Assembly: GCA_026388255.1 (NCBI GenBank)
Contig: JAPLKC010000134.1
Coordinates: 45,062 to 84,869 of the forward strand
Length of the DNA: 39,808 nucleotides
Direction of reading: 5' to 3'
DNA from: Pseudomonadota bacterium
GTDB lineage: Bacteria; Desulfobacterota; Syntrophorhabdia; Syntrophorhabdales; Syntrophorhabdaceae
Shown here piece after piece: positions 7,366 through 15,433 of the stretch (the first letter of the stretch is position 1; every line of letters begins with the position of its first letter). A program made the translations under genes and the position numbers. Under the pieces are notes generated by a model that had not been told where the DNA came from, did no database searches, and saw only the letters and a list, made by a program, of their open reading frames with translations.

Positions 7366-8001
7366 ATGACAGGAAAACATGCCGGAACAGCCCCTATTAA
7401 CATCAAGGTTTATGTCAATGGAATCCTTGTTGATGAGCATGATCTCCTGCAAGGCACTTTAAGAATAGGGAGACATACAGACAACGATGTGATCTTAAGA
7501 AGCAATCGTGCTTCAAGGTACCATTGTCGTCTTGAATGGAGGGAGGGAAAACTCTTTTTAATTGATACAAGCAAAAACGGTACTTTTATAAATGGCATAA
7601 ATGTGCGAGGGCAGTCGGAGGTAATGCTGGGAGATGTAATTACTATCCATCCTTACACGCTCCTTATGGCCCCGATTGATGTTGCCGGCGCAGCGAGAAC
7701 CCATGCCAGCCCCGAGGAGTCCGATACCGTCTTTGTTGTTCCAGGGAGTAATTTACAAAGGGACTTTCTTGAGAAGAACTTCGAAATCACACACAGGGAA
7801 TATGAGATCATCGAGTACGTGCTCATGGGCCGTCATAATAAGGATATCTCGGAAATTTTACACATAAGCGAGTTTACCGTAAAAACCCATTTGAGAAATA
7901 TCTTTGAAAAGCTTCAGGTAGAGAGCAGAACTCAACTCATCGCAAAGATTACGGCAATGAATTACCCCGAGGGGGCATTTGACCCGAGAGGCAATAAATA
8001 A
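7366..8001 (+). CDS. FHA domain - LuxR-type HTH fusion regulator
   Basis: 211 residues. An N-terminal FHA domain (about 12-105) has the phosphothreonine-binding set: Gly35-Arg36, Ser50-Arg51 and His53 (SRYH), and NGTFING (71-77). A linker contains ESDTVFVV with Thr121, a possible phospho-site that could bind the FHA domain in cis or trans. The C-terminal LuxR/GerE helix-turn-helix (about 141-198) reads TVKTHLRNIF, with VESRTQLI after it. There is no receiver domain. The likely job is a transcription factor gated by threonine phosphorylation. It is divergent from the kinase and convergent with the export operon, whose control by this protein is an inference. Confidence 0.9.
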   Translation: MTGKHAGTAPINIKVYVNGILVDEHDLLQGTLRIGRHTDNDVILRSNRASRYHCRLEWREGKLFLIDTSKNGTFINGINVRGQSEVMLGDVITIHPYTLLMAPIDVAGAARTHASPEESDTVFVVPGSNLQRDFLEKNFEITHREYEIIEYVLMGRHNKDISEILHISEFTVKTHLRNIFEKLQVESRTQLIAKITAMNYPEGAFDPRGNK

Positions 8002-8021
8002 AGATTTGCTTTAAAAAAAGA

Positions 8022-8054
8022 AAGCGCACGGCTCAAACATCAAGCCGTGCGCTT
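8022..8054 (-). terminator. Rho-independent terminator of the export/Ig-like operon
   Basis: A 12-bp perfect stem, AAGCGCACGGCT (8022-8033) with AGCCGTGCGCTT (8043-8054) and a 9-base loop. On the minus strand it is followed by a T-rich tract. It lies 28 bases past the stop of the Ig-like protein gene. On the plus strand there is no T-run, so it mainly ends the minus-strand transcript. Confidence 0.8.
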
Positions 8055-8081
8055 AAAAGTACTTCCCGTTAATTTACCGCA

Positions 8082-9401
8082 CTACCTCACTTCTACCCTT
8101 TTTGTCTGACCCATGCCGTTGCGGTCAACAATCTTTATTTCGGTTATGCCTCTTCTCACAGCCTGGAACTGAAATGTATTAGGTCCAGCTTGACCCACTG
8201 TCACAATATTAGGAACAGAGAAGTATACCGAATAATTAGGTGTACCTCCCGAGATTGCGCAGTTAAATCTTTCGTTTATTGAGAAGACATCCTTTGGCGG
8301 CATCCACTGGACATTTAAAGGCGGCGCTTGAGGCGCTGTTATAGTCAATTGTAATGAAATGGTTTTGCCTGATGCATCTCTTACCATAAGGTTCGTGGTG
8401 CCGGCTCTTAAACCATAAATTCTAAATTCATTCAAAGATACACGGTTCATTCTTGTGATGCTTCCCTGTTCATAAACCGCATAGCCAGGCATGCCGTCTT
8501 TAACGGTTAAGGTTGCATAAACCGATCCACTTATTGGGATCATATAAGGATTTATGGACGCCTGGAGGGGTGGATATTTTGGCTGCACGGTCACTTTAAC
8601 GGCAGCCTGCTGTCCCTGTGCATCCTTGAAAACAACATCCGTTGTCCCCGGGTTTATTCCTATGATAAAAAAGCTGGCAGGGCCGGTCTGTTGAAGCGCC
8701 ACAATAGTTCTGTTGAATGCAGAAATATAGTACGGTTTCATGCCGCCGCTTAACGTTGCCGTAGCGCGCTCCCCTACTTTAAAATTATCCGGGGTAACGA
8801 CTGCAACAAGCGGAGGCACAGATACGGTAATCTGCGCCACTTTTGACTGGCCGTTTCTATCCTGGACGGTAATATTGGCTTGGCCGGGCATCCTTCCCAT
8901 AATATAAAAGGCATTTTCTGCTATTTGTTGTAACGATATTATGCTGCCGTTGCTAATGCCTGCGATTCTATAAGGTTTCATGCCTCCATCTATACTAAGC
9001 TTCGACTGTTGTCCTATAGTAATTTTTGGAGGATCTATGTATGTATTCAACGGTTTAGTTTTCACGGTAACAGTCACTCCGTATTGGGTACCTCTTCCAT
9101 CCCGTGCTATGATGCTGGCTGTCCCGGGATTTAAGGCCATCACTGTCCCCATATTCGAACCGGTTTGTCTCACGGCAACAATTTGCGGGTTATTTGTATA
9201 AATAGTTATGGGCGATTGACCTCCGCTTGCATTGATGCTGCCGGCCTGTCCGACCTCATATGCAGTAGGCGATACATTCAATTGAAGCGGGGCAACATAC
9301 TTATAAAACCATCCCATGCCAAATGCTGATCCGTAGCCTGTTAAAATAAAAGCGGAGATAAGCAAAATACATATGGCTTTGTGTTTTAAAAAGTTATTCA
9401 T
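8082..9401 (-). CDS. Secreted protein with five bacterial Ig-like (BIG2-type) repeats
   Basis: I choose ATG 9401 (439 aa) because GGAG ends 8 bases upstream; the GTG at 9410 sits on that ribosome site. A signal peptide (FLKHKAICILLISAFILTGY) is followed by five repeats of about 77 residues. In the 442-residue numbering from the GTG they lie near 43-118, 123-200, 201-277, 282-359 and 364-441. Each has a PLxxxxxP opening, a (S/D)GGxxPY turn, a hydrophobic core and a closing G(T/Q)xxIxVxDxxG strand, as in Ig-like stalk or adhesin modules. No sortase, autotransporter or C-terminal anchor is present. It follows the exporter permease by 93 bases with a shared terminator, so it may be cargo or an accessory of that exporter (inference). 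Confidence 0.85.
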   Translation of the reverse strand: MNNFLKHKAICILLISAFILTGYGSAFGMGWFYKYVAPLQLNVSPTAYEVGQAGSINASGGQSPITIYTNNPQIVAVRQTGSNMGTVMALNPGTASIIARDGRGTQYGVTVTVKTKPLNTYIDPPKITIGQQSKLSIDGGMKPYRIAGISNGSIISLQQIAENAFYIMGRMPGQANITVQDRNGQSKVAQITVSVPPLVAVVTPDNFKVGERATATLSGGMKPYYISAFNRTIVALQQTGPASFFIIGINPGTTDVVFKDAQGQQAAVKVTVQPKYPPLQASINPYMIPISGSVYATLTVKDGMPGYAVYEQGSITRMNRVSLNEFRIYGLRAGTTNLMVRDASGKTISLQLTITAPQAPPLNVQWMPPKDVFSINERFNCAISGGTPNYSVYFSVPNIVTVGQAGPNTFQFQAVRRGITEIKIVDRNGMGQTKRVEVR

Positions 9402-9494
9402 TTTAAACACTCCTTTTTACTTTATTTATATACAATAAGAACCTATAACAAGTCTTATGGTTTGTCAATAATACAAATGGAGTATTTTATCATG

Positions 9495-10685
9495 TTACTC
9501 CATCCTTAATGCATCAATTATTTCCATTTTTGCAGCATTTCTGGCTGGAATGTAGCCAAAAATTACGCCTATGGCCATTGAGACGAAAAAGCTTAAAAAT
9601 ATTGAAGTTACAGGAATAATGGTTTTCCAGTTTGCGACAACGGCAATGCCAAGGGACGATATAACGCCGATAATAATGCCTGCCGTTCCCCCTATGAGCG
9701 AGAGGAATACCGATTCCGAGAGTATTTGTATCATAATCACCATCCTGTCAGCACCGCAGGACCTTCTGATACCTATCTCTCTTCTCCTCTCTTTAATGGA
9801 TATGAGCATAAGATTCATGATGCCGATACCGCCGACGATGAGCGAAATAGCAGCAGTGGCAATAAGCGTCTTTGATGCGGTTTTGGACTGTTCCTCTGCC
9901 TGTTTGATAAGCATCTCCTGAGTATCGAGATTCATGCTCAGGTTGGTTCTCCGTGTAAAATAACTTATTAATTTTGCCTTTGCTTTTTCTGTCGGGTAAT
10001 CTTCCCTGATCTTTGCTTTAAAGTTTGTCAGTTTTTTTGTTTCAAAGACAATCGCCGCTTTTTGAATAGGAATAAACATGGCTTCGTTAAAATTATCCGT
10101 CAATTTATACTCAAGTTTTTCATACACGCCGATTACAGTAAATTTGTGTCTTTTCACATAAACATCTTTGCCGATGATGCCCCCTCGGCCGGCCTTGCCG
10201 AAAATCTGTGAAGCAAGCTCATAACCTAAAACACAGTAATTCTGCTCCATATCGAACTCTTCTATTTTTCTGCCGAATTTAATTTTTAATTTATTGATAC
10301 TATTAAAACTTCCGGTTATGCCAAGCACGGTTACATCCCTGAATACACCCTCTCTGCCGACAGAGGCAAATCCATCAATCCGCGCCGCTACCGATGTTAT
10401 AATATTGTTTTCATTTACCATTTTCTGTACATCTTCAGCCTTTAAAATGTATTTATCCTGAAGCCCTTTTACCTTTTCTTTGCCTGCCTGCTGCTCCGAG
10501 CCGGTAATAATGTCTGTCCCAAGCGCCTTCAATCCGGCGAGCGCCTTCTCCTTTGCGCTTTCACCTACAGAAATCATACACACAACAGCAGCAACCCCTA
10601 TGGTAATGCCGAGGAGTGCGAGAATCGTCTGGAGTTTGTTGGATGTGAGACTTCTTAACGCTTCTTTGATGGTCAGTATAAACAT
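9495..10685 (-). CDS. MacB-like ABC transporter permease (FtsX family)
   Basis: 396 residues. One N-terminal membrane helix (LQTILALLGITIGVAAVVCM), a periplasmic MacB-type domain (about 45-270) and three C-terminal helices (about 275-390) ending YIPARNAAKMEIIDALR, a hallmark of the MacB/LolE/FtsX fold. The segment SIKERRREIGIRRSCGA is the coupling region that contacts the ATPase. It starts 3 bases after the ATPase stop. With the ATPase, membrane fusion protein and TolC it makes a MacAB-TolC-like mechanotransmission pump. The ATPase is separate, unlike E. coli MacB, where it is fused to the permease. Confidence 0.92.
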   Translation of the reverse strand: MFILTIKEALRSLTSNKLQTILALLGITIGVAAVVCMISVGESAKEKALAGLKALGTDIITGSEQQAGKEKVKGLQDKYILKAEDVQKMVNENNIITSVAARIDGFASVGREGVFRDVTVLGITGSFNSINKLKIKFGRKIEEFDMEQNYCVLGYELASQIFGKAGRGGIIGKDVYVKRHKFTVIGVYEKLEYKLTDNFNEAMFIPIQKAAIVFETKKLTNFKAKIREDYPTEKAKAKLISYFTRRTNLSMNLDTQEMLIKQAEEQSKTASKTLIATAAISLIVGGIGIMNLMLISIKERRREIGIRRSCGADRMVIMIQILSESVFLSLIGGTAGIIIGVISSLGIAVVANWKTIIPVTSIFLSFFVSMAIGVIFGYIPARNAAKMEIIDALRME

Positions 10686-10688
10686 AAT

Positions 10689-11372
10689 TCAGTTGTTGAT
10701 GTAATCTTCAATAATTACACCGTTGTTGATCTTGATTACCCTCTTTGCCATTTTCGCAATCTTCATGTCATGAGTTACAAGGACTACTGTGATGTTCTTG
10801 TATTCTACCCACCCTTTGATAATATTCATTATCTCCACGCAGCTTTTCGGATCAAGGGCTCCGGTGAGTTCATCGCCAAATATAATTGAAGGTCTCGCAA
10901 CAAGCGCTCTTGCCACAGCCACCCTTTGTTGTTGACCTCCCGAAAGCTGACTTGGTTTATAGAATATCCTATCCTTAAGACCTACCTGACACAGGGCGGC
11001 GTATGCCTCTTTTCTCCTTGTATTTGGAGGGATTTTCCTGTATACGAGAGGAAGTTCGACATTTTCAATAGCGTTTAGCTTCGGGAGGAGATTATAGGAC
11101 TGGAAGATAAAGCCTATTTCTTTATTCCGGAGTTTAGACAGTTCTTTATCGGCCATCTTCTGGACTTCCACCCCATTGAGCAGGAAAATACCTGATGAAG
11201 GTTTATCCAGACATCCAAGGATGTTCATAAGGGTTGATTTTCCCGAACCGGAAGGACCTACAATAGACAAAAACTCACCTTGCCCGATCGTGAGGTTAAT
11301 CCTGTCTAACCCCTTTATTTCCCTGCCGTCAGGGCTTTTAAATATTTTTGCAATGTTTGTAAGCTCAATCAA
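10689..11372 (-). CDS. ABC transporter ATPase (MacB/LolD type)
   Basis: 227 residues. Walker A GPSGSGKST (39-47), Q-loop in FIFQSYNLLPKLNAIEN, signature LSGGQQQRVAVARAL, Walker B IIFGDE, D-loop GALD and switch His in VLVTHD. The FQSYNLLPKLNAIENVELPL segment is typical of the LolD/MacB ATPase family. The TTG start overlaps the TGA of the FHA-fusion gene, so the two are translationally coupled. It powers the adjacent permease. Confidence 0.93.
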   Translation of the reverse strand: MIELTNIAKIFKSPDGREIKGLDRINLTIGQGEFLSIVGPSGSGKSTLMNILGCLDKPSSGIFLLNGVEVQKMADKELSKLRNKEIGFIFQSYNLLPKLNAIENVELPLVYRKIPPNTRRKEAYAALCQVGLKDRIFYKPSQLSGGQQQRVAVARALVARPSIIFGDELTGALDPKSCVEIMNIIKGWVEYKNITVVLVTHDMKIAKMAKRVIKINNGVIIEDYINN

Positions 11373-13723
11373 TGCAATATCACCTTGCCGCGCTTTATCT
11401 GGCTTTCAAAGATATCTTCCGGATCTGATGTAATAACCCGCGTCCCTTCCGGTATTTTACTGTCAATTACTTCTACATTATCTTTATTTGCCTGACCTAC
11501 TGTTATGGTAGTAAAGTTTATATTGTTTTTGCCATCGAGGTATAAAATTGCGGGTTTATTCTCGAAGTAAAAAACAGATGAAGCCGGGACTGCAAGGACG
11601 TTTTGTTTTTCGTTCATAATAATGGAGGCTGAAGCCGATGCCCCGATCCTGAGCGCCTTCTTTAATTCTTCGTCAGCTTGAATCTTAATCTTTACTTCAA
11701 AGACCGATGTGTTCTCTTTTATTGTGGCCCCCAATGCAACCTCTGAAACAATTCCGATAATTTCTCTGTCTTTTATAATATCCGTAGTGATTTTTACCGG
11801 TTGCCCGACTATTATTTTTCTGATCTCGGCTTCAGGCGCCTCTATTTTTAATCCGACATTATCGAAATCCCCCAGGTATGCGAGCACTATCCTTGAAGGA
11901 GCTGTCTGGCCTTTGACTATTACATTCTTTCCGCCTGAAGTAACTACAGGAAATGTTACTATTCCGGTCACAGACGCTTTTATCTCGCTTTTCGCAAAAT
12001 TGGCTTCAAGTTCATTTAATACAGCCTGTGCCTTTTTGAAATTCAACTGGGCAACCTGTTTTGTAGCGTGTAAGCTTTTTAACAGGGCGTCAAGCTTATC
12101 CTGAAGGCCTTTCACCTGGTTTTCCACGCCCCTGTATTCTGCTTCAGCCGTCTCGATCTCATTTTTTGCCATAATGCCCTTCCCTACAAGCCGGTTGACT
12201 CTCTCCTTCTTATTTTTTACTCTGATGAAGTTATTTTCAGCCTCATTAAGCGCCCTCTTCGCCTCTATGATCTCAGGGGATTTTCCTTCTTCCCTGTTTT
12301 CGTATTCCATAACCCTGCTGTAATTAGTTTCAGCATTGAGGAGTTCTATTTTTGCCTGTTGTATCTGCTGCTGGATTGTATTGTTTTTGATCTTCAGTAA
12401 AAGCTGCCCTTTATTGACCATATCCCCATCTTTAAATCCCAGATCTTCCACTACACCTTCTATTTCGCTCATAATAGGAATAGGATTGAGAAAATTAATA
12501 ATCCCGGGGGATTCAAATGTATCAGAAAAATTTACCCTTTTTATTTCCGCCACAGAGTATTTTCCCGAAAATGCCTTTCCACCGACGCTGAAGATAAATC
12601 TGTAACCGACAAACACAGAGACTATAATGATAAGCACAGCCAACGATGAGACAATCGTGGCAAGCCTTTTCTTTTCCCACAACGATAATAAAAATGTGAC
12701 AAGCTTTTTCTTATCCCGTAACAACGAGAGGATTGTGACAATCTTTGCCTTTTTCATGACTTTTTGCAAGAATGTTTCCGAAATCTCTATATACTGACGG
12801 GACCCGTCAGATTCTGCCCACTCCTGCGCAAAAGATTCCGGGGTAAGCTGTTCTGTCTGGATTTCAGCAGGCTTTGCGAATAATATTGCTTCGGCATCGG
12901 CCTTATTATTATCGGAAATGACAAGTCTGTATGAGGACACCCTGATCTCTTCTCCAAGGTTGATCTGCTCTGTGCAATTATTGCCAGGGGGAAGGTCGCG
13001 CCCTGCAAAATTAACAAAGGAACGGCCTACATAGTTAACATCAATGCCATCGGGCAGATACTTTATGATAAAGAGGTCCCGTGAGATTTCTTTATTATCA
13101 AGCAGGATATTATTGCCCTTTGCCCGCCCTACTTTTAGCTCCAGGCCCTGCTCAAGCTTATATGCCGCTTGAAAAATATCATTCTCATAAATCTTCACAT
13201 AGATGATAGAGGGCAGTTCATATGCCTTCCGTTCAGTAAAAACAATATCTTCCCCGGGCCCATAAACTCCGACACCACCAAGCATGGTCTCTTCTTCCTC
13301 GTGCTGCTTAAAACCACCAGGCATGGTCTCTTTTTCCTCGTGTTGTTTAAAACCTCCAAGAATCGTCTCCTCAGACTCCGCAGCTTCTGTTGTTTTCATG
13401 GAAATTCCTTCAGTCTGTTCCCCCACCTCCTGAGAAATGGCAACTGCGATCTTTACATTGCCCACGGTTATTTCATCCAGATCGTTCAGCCTGATATTTA
13501 TTACCTCGCTGCCGTTTACCTTGACAGGATTTTTCCCCACGTTTTTGAGCGTATAGACACCGTTGGAATATTCTATTTGTATTTGTATGCGGGAAACGGT
13601 TGATTCCGATTCGTCAACTCTAATGGTACAGCCCGGATCTCGTCCAACCGAGATAACCTCTGTACTCATAAAATCATATTCCTTCTTGTCGCCTCTTGAA
13701 TCAATCACTTTTATGGTTATCAT
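11369..13723 (-). CDS. FHA-FHA-membrane fusion protein (MacA/HlyD type) fusion
   Basis: 784 residues, about twice a normal MacA. Order: FHA1 (3-95; Gly27-Arg28, Ser44-Arg45, VNG at 69-71); three ETxxGG repeats with threonines 120, 133 and 146; FHA2 (175-270; Gly199-Arg200, Ser214-Arg215); a basic, three-times-repeated juxtamembrane stretch (324-362); a membrane helix (about 354-375); then a periplasmic HlyD/MacA part with a lipoyl half-motif (VEDLGFKDGDMVNKGQLLLK), a long coiled-coil hairpin and beta-barrel/MP domains. By topology the FHA domains are cytosolic and can read phosphothreonine, while the rest bridges permease and TolC. FHA1 has Ile where many FHA domains have His after SR, so binding strength is unsure. 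ATG is set by GGAGA 8 bases upstream. Confidence 0.9.
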   Translation of the reverse strand: MITIKVIDSRGDKKEYDFMSTEVISVGRDPGCTIRVDESESTVSRIQIQIEYSNGVYTLKNVGKNPVKVNGSEVINIRLNDLDEITVGNVKIAVAISQEVGEQTEGISMKTTEAAESEETILGGFKQHEEKETMPGGFKQHEEEETMLGGVGVYGPGEDIVFTERKAYELPSIIYVKIYENDIFQAAYKLEQGLELKVGRAKGNNILLDNKEISRDLFIIKYLPDGIDVNYVGRSFVNFAGRDLPPGNNCTEQINLGEEIRVSSYRLVISDNNKADAEAILFAKPAEIQTEQLTPESFAQEWAESDGSRQYIEISETFLQKVMKKAKIVTILSLLRDKKKLVTFLLSLWEKKRLATIVSSLAVLIIIVSVFVGYRFIFSVGGKAFSGKYSVAEIKRVNFSDTFESPGIINFLNPIPIMSEIEGVVEDLGFKDGDMVNKGQLLLKIKNNTIQQQIQQAKIELLNAETNYSRVMEYENREEGKSPEIIEAKRALNEAENNFIRVKNKKERVNRLVGKGIMAKNEIETAEAEYRGVENQVKGLQDKLDALLKSLHATKQVAQLNFKKAQAVLNELEANFAKSEIKASVTGIVTFPVVTSGGKNVIVKGQTAPSRIVLAYLGDFDNVGLKIEAPEAEIRKIIVGQPVKITTDIIKDREIIGIVSEVALGATIKENTSVFEVKIKIQADEELKKALRIGASASASIIMNEKQNVLAVPASSVFYFENKPAILYLDGKNNINFTTITVGQANKDNVEVIDSKIPEGTRVITSDPEDIFESQIKRGKVILH
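12638..12754 (-). repeat. Three degenerate 39-bp tandem units in the fusion-protein gene
   Basis: Residues 324-362 fall into three 13-residue units aligned on Thr330, Thr343 and Thr356: AKIVTILSLLRDK, KKLVTFLLSLWEK, KRLATIVSSLAVL. The last unit becomes the start of the membrane helix. The DNA repeats with the same period, suggesting duplication inside the gene. Confidence 0.65.
13274..13375 (-). repeat. 39-bp tandem repeats encoding ETxxGG motifs
   Basis: Near-identical 39-bp units encode ETILGGFKQHEEK, ETMPGGFKQHEEE and a partial third unit, ETMLGG. Threonines fall at 120, 133 and 146, exactly 13 apart, in the linker between two FHA domains. Candidate phosphorylation and FHA-docking sites. 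Confidence 0.8.
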
Positions 13724-13746
13724 GACGGTTTCTCCTGCTTCCTCTT

Positions 13747-15210
13747 TTACTCCCTTATCTTTTTATATAGCGCTTTTTCCTTTTCGAGTTCATCTTCAAA
13801 ACTGATGTTCAGGTATTTTAGAAGCGTACCCTCGGATTTTTTTAATGCAATAGCGGTTATCTGGTAATCGGTGATTGCCTTGTTTTCTGCGGACCTTGCG
13901 GTGGAAAGATCATTCTGAAAGGTGATCACCATAAAGTTGTCAGAAAGCCCTTCGTCAAGCTTTATCATCTCCGCCTCAAGCTTCTTTTCTGCAAGCTCTC
14001 TTGCGTTTTTCGAGACTTCAACCTTTTTCTGGGCGGTCTCCAATGCGCGTATAGTCTGTTTGAGTTCTTTTGCTATAGTGTCTTTAAGCTGCGCGAGGGT
14101 TATTCTTGACTGCTGGTTGCTTATCTTGCTCTTGTAATAGGCATCTTTTTTTGCCGTGTTTGGAAAGGGAACGGAAAAATTCAATCCTCCCGTCCAGTTT
14201 CTCGTCTGATCCATCCTTGACATAGCTCCCTGTGTAAAGCCGCCCGGATTGTAATTGGAACCGGTTGTATAGCCCCCAGAGAAGGATAGATCCGGCAAAC
14301 TGCTGCTACGTGCCACTTTTAGATTCCATTCACTGATTTCCAGGTTTTCCAGTGCCGTTAGGTAATCGGGACGGTATTTGAATGAATTTTCCATGACTTC
14401 TTCATAGTTGGGGTCCAACCGGCGAAAATTCGGAGAATCAACAGGCACAATCTCCTCCGAAAGATCAAGCCTCAAGAGATTCAGTAGTGTATCCTTGTTG
14501 TCCTTTGCTTCCTTCTCTTTTGTTAAAAGTGAATCTTCCCTCGTGGATATGGCCGCTTCGGTCTGGTATTTTTCGAGTTCTGCAAGATTACCCTCTTTTA
14601 TAAGCTCAAGGGTTCTTTCATGGACTTTTTTTGCATCTTCGTAGTTTTCTCTCGAAATTATCAGCTCCTCAAGAGACATTTTCAGACTCCAGTACGCTGA
14701 ATTGACATCTGCAATAAGTTTTTCTATTCCTTCTCTCAGAGCAAGGCGCGAAACATTTAGCTGCTTCCCCGATATAACAATCGGTGCAATGGTCACATCC
14801 CAACCGAAATTTGCAAGGAGCGGCATGCTCAACGTGAATCCGGAGGCTGACTTGTACGTGGGAGACGATTCAAGAGTTGAAGTCCTATAGTAGTTCCATA
14901 CCAAGTCGACTGTCCCGCCAATGGGGAGCTTTTGCGAAATCTTGCTTGATCCGTCCTGAGTGTAAGTATCAATGTTGGCGTCCCCGGCGGTTGAGAGTCC
15001 CTGGGTAAAAGTCGGATTATATAAGGTGGCTTTAGCGATATTCACATCTAAAGCTGCCGAAACCGGATTAAGCCTCTGTATATTGAGATTGAGATTGTTT
15101 GATAAAGCTTTTGTAAAGGCATCGGTCAATGTAAGGGGCTTTTCCTCAGCCATGGATAAAGATGAAAAATGTATTGAGTATGTTACAATTATAAGGAGTA
15201 TTATAAACAA
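13747..15210 (-). CDS. TolC-family outer-membrane efflux/secretion protein
   Basis: 487 residues from the first canonical codon (TTG 15210). Two OEP repeats form the trimeric channel-tunnel: LTLTDAFTKALSNNLNLNIQ at the N-terminus, long helical hairpins, and a second half starting near SEWNLKVARSSSLPDLS. The better ribosome site (AGGAG, 15231-15235) points to an in-frame ATC at 15220-15222, which would add four residues and give the normal basic start (M)KKRLFIILL of a signal peptide. It is first in the operon and lies 23 bases before the FHA-fusion gene. It should supply the outer-membrane duct of that exporter. Confidence 0.9.
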   Translation of the reverse strand: MFIILLIIVTYSIHFSSLSMAEEKPLTLTDAFTKALSNNLNLNIQRLNPVSAALDVNIAKATLYNPTFTQGLSTAGDANIDTYTQDGSSKISQKLPIGGTVDLVWNYYRTSTLESSPTYKSASGFTLSMPLLANFGWDVTIAPIVISGKQLNVSRLALREGIEKLIADVNSAYWSLKMSLEELIISRENYEDAKKVHERTLELIKEGNLAELEKYQTEAAISTREDSLLTKEKEAKDNKDTLLNLLRLDLSEEIVPVDSPNFRRLDPNYEEVMENSFKYRPDYLTALENLEISEWNLKVARSSSLPDLSFSGGYTTGSNYNPGGFTQGAMSRMDQTRNWTGGLNFSVPFPNTAKKDAYYKSKISNQQSRITLAQLKDTIAKELKQTIRALETAQKKVEVSKNARELAEKKLEAEMIKLDEGLSDNFMVITFQNDLSTARSAENKAITDYQITAIALKKSEGTLLKYLNISFEDELEKEKALYKKIRE

Positions 15211-15355
15211 TCTTTTTTTGATTTAAAAATCTCCTATAAACTTCAATATGTCATAATACCATGTTTTTTGGCTTTACCAAGGCATTTTAACATCAACATG
15301 TTTGGAAATAAAGTATTTTATGGGGCATTTAAAGCCTGATAAAAATAAAAATAAT

Positions 15356-15379
15356 GGGGAGCCCTTCTTCTGGCTCCCC
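15356..15379 (-). terminator. Rho-independent terminator of dnaK-lon
   Basis: GGGGAGCC (15356-15363) pairs with GGCTCCCC (15372-15379) around an 8-base loop. On the minus strand it is followed by a T-rich run. It lies 55 bases past the lon stop. Confidence 0.75.
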
Positions 15380-15433
15380 TTAATAAACGCAAAACTTAAC
15401 AGAAACTGTACGGCACGACTCAGTCTTTTGCCA

